Source of the DNA: Flemingiibacterium sp045634005
Lineage (GTDB): Bacteria > Bacillota > Clostridia > Oscillospirales > CAG-272
Reading direction: 5' to 3'
DNA length: 9,732 nucleotides
NCBI GenBank assembly: GCA_045634005.1
Contig: JAZQZL010000033.1
Span: 1 to 9,732, forward strand
Position numbers and translations under genes: made by a program. Each line of letters opens with the position of its first letter. Positions within the stretch are counted from its first letter, which is position 1. The notes beneath the pieces are model-generated. The model was not told the DNA's origin and ran no database searches. It worked only from the letters and a program-made list of their open reading frames with translations. Below, piece after piece: positions 1 through 6,029 of the stretch.

Positions 1-1
1 A

Positions 2-412
2 CACCTTGAGGCGGACAAAGCGGCACTCAAGGAGGAGTTTGACAAAAGGGCGCACGAGCTTGAGGCGCAGGTCGCGGACAAGGACGGATTTATCAGCGCT
101 CGCGCGAAGGAGCTTTATAACGAGCTTCGCGACCTCAAGAAGGGTGTGCGCGCTTCGGGCGAGCTTGGGTATCTGCTCGACACGCACGGCGGCAAGGATT
201 GGAGCTCTATTAAGACGGCACTTATCAACGCGATGAACAGTCCAAGCGCCGTGGTCAATAAGGGCTCGGCTATCGAGAGCGCCGTCCGCGAGATGCTCGC
301 CGAGGAGTATGCAGACGTTGAGCGCAGTCTCGAGAACATCTATACCACATTTATTTGTATAAGCCGTCAAAATTACGATAATACTAACTCTGTTAAACCG
401 CATTTTGTCTAA
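2..412 (+). CDS. 3' end of an unrecognised coiled-coil protein (5' end outside window)
   Basis: An open frame enters from the window edge and runs to a TAA at 410-412, giving about 136 visible residues. The first 50 or so are highly charged with heptad-like spacing (Glu, Lys, Asp, Arg with Leu and Ala), which suggests a coiled coil. A mixed helical part follows, beginning SGELGYLLDTHGGKDW. I do not recognise the family. Up to about 345 the DNA is GC-rich with codons such as GCG, GAG and CTC. After that it becomes A/T-rich like intergenic DNA, and the last 22 or so residues (from TTFICISRQN) read like translated non-coding sequence, so the original stop may have been lost. No GC-rich terminator hairpin follows before the rpsL promoter. 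In many Firmicutes rpoC or an L7Ae-like gene lies here, so the context is rearranged. That this frame is translated is fairly likely; its function is unknown. Confidence 0.6.
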   Translation, partial: HLEADKAALKEEFDKRAHELEAQVADKDGFISARAKELYNELRDLKKGVRASGELGYLLDTHGGKDWSSIKTALINAMNSPSAVVNKGSAIESAVREMLAEEYADVERSLENIYTTFICISRQNYDNTNSVKPHFV

Positions 413-428
413 ATGGGAGATTTTTTTC

Positions 429-450
429 AAAAAATTTTTTTTGCAAAAGA
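429..450 (+). promoter_or_regulatory. UP-element-like A/T tract upstream of the rpsL promoter
   Basis: Six A, eight T, then GCAAAAGA lie just upstream of the -35 box. Positions 431-449 match the published bacterial UP-element consensus AAAWWTWTTTTNNNAAANN at every defined base. The match sits about 3 bp further upstream than the ideal -59 to -38 placement if transcription starts near 491. Such tracts bind the RNA polymerase alpha C-terminal domain and are typical of rRNA and ribosomal protein promoters. The role here is inferred from sequence and position. Confidence 0.55.
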
Positions 451-455
451 GCCAC

Positions 456-484
456 TTGACATTTACATCGCGTTATGTTATAAT
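456..484 (+). promoter_or_regulatory. Consensus sigma-A promoter of the str operon
   Basis: TTGACA at 456-461 and TATAAT at 479-484 are both perfect hexamers separated by exactly 17 bp. TG at 476-477 adds an extended -10 element (TGTTATAAT). The predicted start of transcription is near 491, leaving a leader of about 113 nt before rpsL. This should be the main promoter for rpsL, rpsG and fusA, and probably tuf. Confidence 0.9.
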
Positions 485-490
485 TAAGCT

Positions 491-603
491 TGTCTTGATA
501 TGTTTTTGCGGCGAAACGGCGCGATTATGCTGTCCACACTTGACAGATACGGCGTCGGTCAGGATGAACAAATCTAAATTATTTTCGAAGAAGGAGGTGC
601 GCT
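491..603 (+). other. 5' leader of the rpsL transcript
   Basis: About 113 nt lie between the predicted start of transcription and the rpsL ATG. Two alternative short stems are visible: CTGTC 530-534 with GACAG 542-546, and CTTGAC 539-544 with GTCAGG 558-563 (one G-U pair). They share bases and so exclude each other. I cannot match the leader to a known ribosomal-protein leader class. It ends with a very strong ribosome binding site, AAGGAGG at 591-597, 6 nt before the ATG at 604. Confidence 0.4.
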
Positions 604-1020
604 ATGCCAACTTTTAATCAGCTTGTTAAGCAGGGTCGTCAGGAAAAGGTCTACAAGTCTAAGTCGCCTGTTCTTCAGCACGGCTTCAACACTCTTACTG
701 ACTCCGCTACTGATGCAAGCTCTCCCCAGAAAAGAGGCGTATGCACGAAGGTTACCACCACGACCCCTAAGAAGCCTAACTCGGCACTCCGTAAGATTGC
801 CCGTGTAAGACTTACCAACGGTCTTGAGGCAACTGTTTACATTCCGGGTATCGGACACAACCTGCAGGAGCACTCTGTAGTGCTTATCCGCGGCGGACGT
901 GTACGTGACCTGCCTGGTGTACGTTACCACATCATTCGCGGTACGCTCGATACTCAGGGCGTTGCAAACCGCAACCAGAGCCGTTCCAAGTACGGCGCAA
1001 AGCGTCCTAAGCAGAAGTAA
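604..1020 (+). CDS. rpsL: 30S ribosomal protein S12
   Basis: S12 sits at the decoding centre of the 30S subunit and helps set translational accuracy. The 138-residue product keeps the family signatures: MPTFNQLVKQGR at the N-terminus, SPQKRGVCT near 40-48, TTPKKPNSALRK at 53-64, GHNLQEHSVVLIRGGRV at 84-100, and the SRSKYGAKRPK tail. It is about 14 residues longer than E. coli S12 because of a stretch near residues 25-39, a length I associate with Clostridia. Lys56 corresponds to E. coli Lys43 and Asp102 to the Asp89 that RimO methylthiolates. The residue before it, Lys88 in E. coli (Met counted), is Arg101 here (codon CGT at 904-906), which is unusual. The start is fixed by AAGGAGG 6 nt upstream. 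It is the first gene of the str operon, driven by the promoter at 456-484. Confidence 0.98.
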   Translation: MPTFNQLVKQGRQEKVYKSKSPVLQHGFNTLTDSATDASSPQKRGVCTKVTTTTPKKPNSALRKIARVRLTNGLEATVYIPGIGHNLQEHSVVLIRGGRVRDLPGVRYHIIRGTLDTQGVANRNQSRSKYGAKRPKQK

Positions 1021-1248
1021 TTCTCGAAGGCGTAAATTCGAGTGTCCCCTGCTCTCTCAGAGGAAAAACAACAAGGTATAGAATTTCCTATTAGCTTGAC
1101 GTTGAAAAGAAAATAATCGGGATTTGTTTATTGTATCCGCAATTATGATATACGGTCTCCGAGAGCGTTTCGAAACTCAAGCATTATACGGGAGAAATCT
1201 TTCGAGTACCTATGATATCATTATTTTTTATGAAGGAGGGAAGTTACA
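1021..1248 (+). other. 228-nt rpsL-rpsG intergenic region, possibly a structured RNA
   Basis: No gene is visible here. Just after the rpsL stop there is a perfect 6-bp hairpin, CTCGAA 1023-1028 with TTCGAG 1037-1042. TTCGAGT recurs at 1201-1207, so CTCGAA has a second possible partner. GCTCTC 1051-1056 can pair at long range with GAGAGC 1161-1166. Two palindromes are present, GTTTCGAAAC at 1167-1176 and ATGATATCAT at 1212-1221. I find no convincing internal promoter and no U-tract terminator. In E. coli the much shorter rpsL-rpsG spacer is where S7 binds to repress its operon, so a similar role is possible but unproven. Confidence 0.4.
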
Positions 1249-1719
1249 ATGCCGAGAAGAGGTCAAATTTCCAAAAGAGACGTTTTACCGGATCCGTTGT
1301 ACAATTCTAAGCTCGTAACAAAGCTTATCAACAACATTATGTATGATGGCAAGAAGGGTGTTGCACAGAAGATCGTTTACGATGCATTCGCAATCGTAGA
1401 AGCAAAGCTGGGCAAGAATCCCCTCGAAGCTTTCAATGAAGCACTTGAAAACATAATGCCTGTGCTTGAAGTTAAGGCGCGCCGCGTAGGCGGTTCGACT
1501 TATCAGGTACCGATGGAGGTAAGAGCTGAAAGACGTCAGACTCTTGGACTCCGTTGGATCGTTACCTATTCGAGAGCTCGTGGTGAAAAGACCATGGCTG
1601 AAAAGCTTGCAAACGAGATCATTGATGCCATCAACTCTATGGGCGGCGCTTTCAAGAAGAAGGAAGAAACCCACAGAATGGCAGAAGCGAACAAGGCGTT
1701 TGCACACTACAGATATTAA
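1249..1719 (+). CDS. rpsG: 30S ribosomal protein S7
   Basis: S7 is a primary assembly protein that nucleates the 30S head and lies near the E site and mRNA exit. The product is 156 residues, the usual bacterial length. It has the expected N-terminal MPRRGQISKRDVLPDPLYNSK, the central LENIMPVLEVKARRVGGSTYQVP segment broken here as LENIMPVLEV and KARRVGGSTYQVP, the RWIVTYSRAR loop, and the EETHRMAEANKAFAHYRY C-terminus. AAGGAGG at 1233-1239 lies 9 nt before the ATG and fixes the start. The gap to fusA is only 35 nt, so rpsG and fusA are almost certainly co-transcribed. S7 is the translational repressor of this operon in E. coli; whether that holds here cannot be told from the sequence. Confidence 0.98.
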   Translation: MPRRGQISKRDVLPDPLYNSKLVTKLINNIMYDGKKGVAQKIVYDAFAIVEAKLGKNPLEAFNEALENIMPVLEVKARRVGGSTYQVPMEVRAERRQTLGLRWIVTYSRARGEKTMAEKLANEIIDAINSMGGAFKKKEETHRMAEANKAFAHYRY

Positions 1720-1754
1720 TCTTAACACACACGATTTCTTGAAAGGAGAAAACC

Positions 1755-3836
1755 ATGGCAAGAGAATTCCCGCTTGAACGCACCAGAAATATTGGTATAA
1801 TGGCTCACATCGACGCTGGTAAGACCACCACGACTGAGCGTATACTCTTCTATACGGGCGTTACCTACAAGATGGGCGAGACTCATGACGGCGGCGCGAC
1901 CATGGACTGGATGGCTCAGGAGCAGGAGCGCGGTATCACCATTACCTCTGCTGCTACCACCTGCCACTGGAACAACAACCGTATCAACATCATTGATACC
2001 CCCGGTCACGTTGACTTCACCGTTGAGGTTGAGCGCTCCCTGCGCGTACTCGACGGTTCCGTTACCGTTCTTTGTGCAAAGGGCGGCGTTGAGCCTCAGT
2101 CCGAAACCGTTTGGCGCCAGGCTGACAAGTACCGCGTACCGCGTATGTGCTATGTCAACAAGATGGACATCATGGGCGCTGACTTCTATCGCGTAGTAAA
2201 GATGCTGCACGACCGCCTCAAGGCTAATGCAGTGCCGATTCAGCTTCCTATCGGTGCAGAAGAAACCTTCAAGGGTATCATCGACCTTATGGAAATGAAG
2301 GCTGACGTTTACTACGATGACCTCGGTAAGGATATGCGCGTGGAAGAAATTCCCGCTGATATGCTTGAAAAGGCAGAAGAATACCGTACCGCAATGATCG
2401 AGTCGATCTGTGAGACCGACGAGGATCTCTTCATGCGCTATTGCGAAGGCGAAGAGATCTCCGTTGACGAACTCAAGAAGGCTCTTCGTAAGGCAACTAT
2501 CGATAACAAGATCGTTCCCGTTGTCTGCGGTACTTCCTATAAGAACAAGGGCGTACAGAAGCTTCTCGACGCAATCGTTGATTTCATGCCTTCTCCGCTC
2601 GACGTTCCTGCGATTAAGGGTATTATCCCCGGCACTGAAGAAGAAGCTGAGCGTCCTTCCGACGACAATGCTCCCTTCTCTGCTCTCGCATTCAAGATTA
2701 TGACCGACCCGTTCGTTGGTAAGCTCTGCTACTTCAGAGTTTATTCCGGTGTTGCTGAGGCTGGTACTACCATCTACAACTCCACCAAGGATTCCAAGGA
2801 GCGTTTCGGACGTATCCTTCAGATGCACTCCAATGAACGTAAGGACATTGACAAGTGCTACGCAGGTGATATCGCCGCTGTTATCGGCGTAAAGAACACC
2901 ACCACCGGTGATACCTTCTGTGATGAGAATGATCCTATCATTCTCGAGTCTATGGAATTCCCCGAGCCTGTTATCCGCGTTGCTATCGAGCCCAAGACCA
3001 AGGCTGGTCAGGAGAAGATGGGTATCGCGCTTGCTAAGCTCGCAGAGGAAGACCCGACCTTCAGAACCTACACCGACGATGAAACCGGTCAGACCATCAT
3101 CGCAGGTATGGGTGAGCTTCACCTCGAAATCATCGTAGACAGACTTCTCCGTGAGTTCAAGGTTGAAGCAAACATCGGTAAGCCTCAGGTTGCTTACAAG
3201 GAAACCATCAGAAAGAAAGTCGACCACGAGCACAAGTACGCTCGTCAGTCCGGTGGTAAAGGTCAGTACGGTCACTGTAAGATCATACTCGAGCCTAACG
3301 AGCCCGGCGCAGGTTACCTCTTCGAAAACAAGGTTGTCGGCGGTGCTATTCCGAAGGAATACATCGAGCCTGTAAACCAGGGTATCCAGTCTGCAATGCA
3401 GATGGGTGTCCTCGCAGGCTACAACGTAGTTGACGTAAAGGTTACTCTTTACGCCGGTTCGTACCACGAAGTCGACTCCTCGGAAATGGCGTTCAAGATT
3501 GCAGGTTCTATGTGCTTCAAGGAAGCAATGAAGATGGCAGATCCCGTTATTACCGAGCCTATGATGAAGGTTGTAGTTATCACTCCTAACGATTACCTCG
3601 GTGACGTTATCGGTGATATCAACTCCCGCCGCGGTCAGATCCAGACTATGGAAGATGACAACGGTGCAACCCAGGTTATCGCAGCTGTTCCGCTTGGAGA
3701 AATGTTCGGTTACGCTACCGACCTTCGTTCCAAGACTCAGGGACGCGGACTTTACTCCATGGAGCCCAGCCACTTCGCTGAAGTTCCGAAGTCCATTCAG
3801 GAAAAGATCATTGTCGAGAGAGGCAAGAAGCAGTAA
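1755..3836 (+). CDS. fusA: Elongation factor G
   Basis: EF-G is the GTPase that drives translocation of tRNA and mRNA on the ribosome and, with RRF, ribosome recycling. The 693-residue length is normal. The G domain shows AHIDAGKT at 17-24 (P-loop), RGITI at 59-63 (switch I), DTPGH at 81-85 (switch II) and NKMD at 135-138. Domain IV includes GGKGQYGHCKI, and domain V holds the VIGDINSRRGQIQ motif, so this is a complete canonical EF-G rather than a TetM/TetO-type protection protein. The ribosome binding site is AAAGGAG at 1742-1748. Codon use is strongly biased: Leu is nearly all CTT/CTC, and TTA, CTA and TCA are never used, which leaves a long meaningless open frame on the opposite strand. 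This indicates very high expression. Confidence 0.98.
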   Translation: MAREFPLERTRNIGIMAHIDAGKTTTTERILFYTGVTYKMGETHDGGATMDWMAQEQERGITITSAATTCHWNNNRINIIDTPGHVDFTVEVERSLRVLDGSVTVLCAKGGVEPQSETVWRQADKYRVPRMCYVNKMDIMGADFYRVVKMLHDRLKANAVPIQLPIGAEETFKGIIDLMEMKADVYYDDLGKDMRVEEIPADMLEKAEEYRTAMIESICETDEDLFMRYCEGEEISVDELKKALRKATIDNKIVPVVCGTSYKNKGVQKLLDAIVDFMPSPLDVPAIKGIIPGTEEEAERPSDDNAPFSALAFKIMTDPFVGKLCYFRVYSGVAEAGTTIYNSTKDSKERFGRILQMHSNERKDIDKCYAGDIAAVIGVKNTTTGDTFCDENDPIILESMEFPEPVIRVAIEPKTKAGQEKMGIALAKLAEEDPTFRTYTDDETGQTIIAGMGELHLEIIVDRLLREFKVEANIGKPQVAYKETIRKKVDHEHKYARQSGGKGQYGHCKIILEPNEPGAGYLFENKVVGGAIPKEYIEPVNQGIQSAMQMGVLAGYNVVDVKVTLYAGSYHEVDSSEMAFKIAGSMCFKEAMKMADPVITEPMMKVVVITPNDYLGDVIGDINSRRGQIQTMEDDNGATQVIAAVPLGEMFGYATDLRSKTQGRGLYSMEPSHFAEVPKSIQEKIIVERGKKQ

Positions 3837-3879
3837 TTTACCGATAAGGTAACTCTTCTTCCCCATCAAAATCGGTTTC

Positions 3880-3914
3880 AAGCCGCGCCGAGCTTAAGCG
3901 CTCGGCTCGGTTTT
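3880..3914 (+). terminator. Hairpin with short U run between fusA and tuf (intrinsic terminator or attenuator)
   Basis: AAGCCG (3880-3885) and GCCGAGC (3887-3893) pair with GCTCGGC (3900-3906) and CGGTTT (3908-3913). This gives a 13-bp stem with one C-U mismatch, one G-U pair and the 6-nt loop TTAAGC. The U run is four bases and partly lies inside the stem, so termination may be incomplete. A second weak pairing, ACCGAT 3840-3845 with ATCGGT 3871-3876, lies just upstream. No promoter is evident between this hairpin and tuf, so partial read-through is the simplest way for tuf to be expressed. Confidence 0.65.
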
Positions 3915-3920
3915 AAGCAC

Positions 3921-3955
3921 AAAAATAAATTTAAAAATTATATATTTTAAGGAGG
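3921..3955 (+). promoter_or_regulatory. G/C-free leader and ribosome binding site of tuf
   Basis: Thirty bases at 3921-3950 contain only A and T. They are followed by the strong site AAGGAGG (3949-3955), 9 nt before the tuf ATG. The sequence can form almost no structure, which would keep the ribosome binding site open. TATATT at 3941-3946 resembles a -10 box but has no -35 partner and would start transcription inside the ribosome binding site, so I do not call a promoter here. Confidence 0.5.
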
Positions 3956-3964
3956 AAACTTAAA

Positions 3965-5170
3965 ATGGCAAAGGCTAAATTCGAAAGAACTAAACCCCAC
4001 GTTAACATTGGTACCATCGGTCACGTTGACCATGGTAAGACCACCCTTACCGCAGCTATCACCAAGACTCTCTCCATCGCTAACGGCGCTAACGAGTTCA
4101 TGGCATACGACCAGATCGATAACGCTCCCGAGGAGAAGGCACGTGGTATCACAATCAACACCAGACACGTTGAGTACGAGACTGATGCTCGTCACTACGC
4201 TCACGTTGACTGCCCTGGCCACGCTGACTACGTTAAGAACATGATCACCGGTGCTGCTCAGATGGACGGCGCTATCCTCGTTGTTGCAGGTACTGACGGT
4301 CCTCTTCAGCAGACCCGCGAGCACGTTCTTCTTGCTCGTCAGGTAGGCGTTCCTGCAATCGTTGTATTCATGAACAAGTGCGACATCGTTGACGACGCTG
4401 AGCTTCTCGACCTCGTTGACATGGAGATCCGTGACCTCCTTAACGAGTACGACTTCCCGGGCGATGATACTCCTATCATCCGCGGTTCTGCTCGTGAGGC
4501 ACTTCTCTCTGCTTCCACCGACATCAACGCTCCTGAGTACGCTCCTGTAGTTGAGCTCATGAAGACTGTTGACGAGTACATTCCTACTCCTCCCCGTGAT
4601 GACGCTATGCCCTTCCTTATGCCTGTTGAGGACGTATTCTCCATCTCCGGTCGTGGTACTGTTGCTACCGGTAGAGTTGAGCGCGGCGTAATCAAGCTCA
4701 ACGAGGAAGTTGAAATCATCGGTCTTACCGACGAGCGCAAGAAGACTGTTGTAACCGGTATCGAGATGTTCCATAAGCTTATGGACTCCGCTGAGGCTGG
4801 TGACAACATCGGTGCTCTTCTCCGTGGTATCCAGAAGAACGAGATCGAGCGCGGTCAGGTTCTCTGCAAGCCCGGCTCTGTAAACCCCCACACTAAGTTC
4901 GTAGCTCAGGTTTACGTTCTTACTGAAAAGGAAGGCGGACGTCAGAAGCCTTTCTTCTCCGGTTACAGACCTCAGTTCTACTTCAGAACCACCGACGTTA
5001 CCGGTATCATCAACCTTCCCGAGGGCGTTGAGATGTGCCGTCCTGGCGATAACGTTGATATGACTGTTGAGCTTATCACTCCTATCGCTATCGAGCAGGG
5101 TCTCCGCCTCGCTATCCGTGAGGGTGGCAGAACCGTTGGTTCGGGCGTTGTTGCTTCCATTATCGAATAA
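3965..5170 (+). CDS. tuf: Elongation factor Tu
   Basis: EF-Tu carries aminoacyl-tRNA to the ribosomal A site as a GTP complex. The product is 401 residues, normal length. The G domain shows GHVDHGKT at 19-26, RGITINT at 60-66, DCPGH at 82-86 with the catalytic His86, NKCD at 137-140 and GSA at 174-176. Domain II has VEDVFSISGRGTVATGRVERG, split here as VEDVFSISGR and GTVATGRVERG. Domain III has GYRPQFYFRTTDVTG and ends VGSGVVASIIE. One odd segment is TDGPLQQTREH at 110-120, where most bacteria have Met-Pro before QTREH and this protein has Leu-Gln. Codon use is as biased as in fusA, with no TTA, CTA or TCA. It is probably expressed by read-through from the str promoter. Only this copy is visible, so a second tuf elsewhere cannot be excluded. 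Confidence 0.98.
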   Translation: MAKAKFERTKPHVNIGTIGHVDHGKTTLTAAITKTLSIANGANEFMAYDQIDNAPEEKARGITINTRHVEYETDARHYAHVDCPGHADYVKNMITGAAQMDGAILVVAGTDGPLQQTREHVLLARQVGVPAIVVFMNKCDIVDDAELLDLVDMEIRDLLNEYDFPGDDTPIIRGSAREALLSASTDINAPEYAPVVELMKTVDEYIPTPPRDDAMPFLMPVEDVFSISGRGTVATGRVERGVIKLNEEVEIIGLTDERKKTVVTGIEMFHKLMDSAEAGDNIGALLRGIQKNEIERGQVLCKPGSVNPHTKFVAQVYVLTEKEGGRQKPFFSGYRPQFYFRTTDVTGIINLPEGVEMCRPGDNVDMTVELITPIAIEQGLRLAIREGGRTVGSGVVASIIE

Positions 5171-5190
5171 TTTTAGCTTATGCTAAGCTT

Positions 5191-5224
5191 CAAGGGATCG
5201 CGTAAGCGATCCCTTGATTTAATT
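5191..5224 (+). terminator. Intrinsic terminator after tuf
   Basis: CAAGGGATCGC (5191-5201) pairs perfectly with GCGATCCCTTG (5206-5216) around a GTAA loop, making an 11-bp stem. The tail ATTTAATT is U-rich but broken by A residues, so termination may be leaky. A smaller stem, TTAGC 5173-5177 with GCTAA 5182-5186, precedes it. The FMN aptamer begins immediately afterwards at 5225. Confidence 0.85.
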
Positions 5225-5337
5225 TATCTTCGGGGCATGGTGTAATTCCATACCGGTGGTACAGTCCACGAACTGCAAAAGCAGCCGAGCAGGTGTAATT
5301 CCTGCACCGACGGTCATAGTCCGGATGAGAGAAGATA
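5225..5337 (+). promoter_or_regulatory. FMN riboswitch aptamer (RFN element)
   Basis: The conserved RFN core is easy to read: GGGGCATGGTGTAATTCC, ACCGGTGGT, AGTCCACGA, GTGTAATTCC, ACCGACGGTCATAGTCC and GGATGAGAGAAGAT, in that order. Helix P1 is TATCTTC 5225-5231 with GAAGATA 5331-5337 (7 bp, plus a possible G-U pair). The riboswitch senses flavin mononucleotide and normally switches off riboflavin synthesis or uptake genes. It is placed to control ribU and the gene behind it. No promoter fits between the tuf terminator and P1. Confidence 0.95.
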
Positions 5338-5409
5338 GCTACTACACACGTATTAGCGCCCCGACATCGCGTCGGGGTATTTCTATCTTCTCCTTATTTG
5401 AAAGGAGAA
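5329..5409 (+). promoter_or_regulatory. Expression platform of the FMN riboswitch, probably translational
   Basis: Three pairings are visible. First, GAGAAGATAG (5329-5338, containing the 3' strand of P1) is fully complementary to CTATCTTCTC (5383-5392): 10 bp. Second, TTCTCCTT (5388-5395) is fully complementary to AAGGAGAA (5402-5409), which is the ribU ribosome binding site. These two share 5388-5392 and so exclude each other. Third, CCCCGAC 5359-5365 pairs with GTCGGGG 5371-5377 and is compatible with both. Inferred action: with FMN bound, P1 forms and the second hairpin hides the ribosome binding site; without FMN the 10-bp pairing frees it. The third hairpin is followed by pyrimidine-rich but not U-rich sequence, so a terminator role is less likely. 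Confidence 0.7.
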
Positions 5410-5414
5410 TTGCT

Positions 5415-6014
5415 ATGAAGCAGAAAACTAAATTCACTATACACACAATAACAAAAATCGCTGTTCTTACCGCTATTTCCGCAGTCGTAATGCTTTTTGA
5501 ATTCCCGCTTCCCTTCGCACCGAGCTTTTACGAGCTTGACCTTTCCGAGGCGGTAATACTTATGGGCGGCTTTGCGATGGGACCTGTTCCCGCTGCAATT
5601 ATCGAGCTTCTCAAAAACCTTATAAACATACTTTTGAACGGTACTTCCACCGCATACATCGGTGAGCTTGCTAACTTCGTCACCGGCTGTGCATTCGTAG
5701 TACCTGCATCGCTTATCTACAAGTACAATAAATCCATTAAAAGCGCGATTATTTCGCTTGTCGTGGGTACAATTTCGCTCGCTACTATCGGAAGTCTGTT
5801 CAACTACTTTGTACTCATTCCGACGTTCTCAAAGTTCTATCACCTCCCCATTGACGATATTGTTTCGATGGGAAGTGCTGTAAATCCCCTTGTTACCGAC
5901 CTTAAAACACTCGTTGCTTTTGCAGTTGCTCCTTTTAATCTCGTAAAGGGTGCGATATGCTCTGTCATAAATTTGCTACTTTACAAGCGCGTTTCACGCG
6001 TGCTTCACATATAA
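5415..6014 (+). CDS. ribU: Riboflavin ECF transporter substrate-binding subunit RibU
   Basis: RibU is the membrane S component of an energy-coupling factor transporter; it binds riboflavin outside the cell and delivers it through the shared EcfA-EcfA'-EcfT module, which is not encoded in this window. The 199-residue product is very hydrophobic, with about six membrane segments (near 13-30, 46-60, 62-75, 80-103, 108-137 and 165-190). The LTAISAVVMLFEFPLPFAP stretch with a following LDLSE matches the RibU N-terminal region. I chose the ATG at 5415 because AAAGGAG (5401-5407) lies 7 nt before it. An earlier in-frame start would fall inside the riboswitch. Control by the FMN aptamer upstream strongly supports the substrate. 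It shares a transcript with the PF06695 gene 15 nt downstream. Confidence 0.9.
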   Translation: MKQKTKFTIHTITKIAVLTAISAVVMLFEFPLPFAPSFYELDLSEAVILMGGFAMGPVPAAIIELLKNLINILLNGTSTAYIGELANFVTGCAFVVPASLIYKYNKSIKSAIISLVVGTISLATIGSLFNYFVLIPTFSKFYHLPIDDIVSMGSAVNPLVTDLKTLVAFAVAPFNLVKGAICSVINLLLYKRVSRVLHI

Positions 6015-6029
6015 ATCGGAGGTACAAAC

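Noticed and set aside
355..382. Weak promoter-like pair TTGTAT-N16-GATAAT upstream of rpsL
   Set aside because: It lies in A/T-rich sequence with poor hexamers, and the perfect promoter at 456-484 makes it unnecessary.
500..577. 25-codon reading frame in the rpsL leader (ATG at 500) that could be a leader peptide
   Set aside because: It has no ribosome binding site, begins only about 9 nt after the predicted start of transcription, and shows no run of regulatory codons.
564..617. 17-codon frame overlapping the rpsL start
   Set aside because: It has no proper ribosome binding site and its overlap with the strong rpsL site looks accidental.
1124..1318. 64-codon frame overlapping the rpsG start
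   Set aside because: It is a shadow of the intergenic region and rpsG, without a ribosome binding site.
1722..3881. 719-codon open frame on the minus strand opposite fusA
   Set aside because: It is in exact codon register with fusA, so it stays open only because fusA never uses TTA, CTA or TCA. It has no ribosome binding site and no recognisable protein features.
3918..3946. Possible tuf promoter with TATATT at 3941-3946
   Set aside because: There is no -35 at a valid distance, and transcription would start inside the ribosome binding site.
3947..4891. 314-codon minus-strand open frame opposite tuf
   Set aside because: It has the same register effect as at fusA, caused by codon bias in tuf.
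5256..5414. Longer in-frame start for RibU beginning inside the FMN aptamer
   Set aside because: The added residues would translate the riboswitch and its hairpins, while the ATG at 5415 has a correct ribosome binding site.
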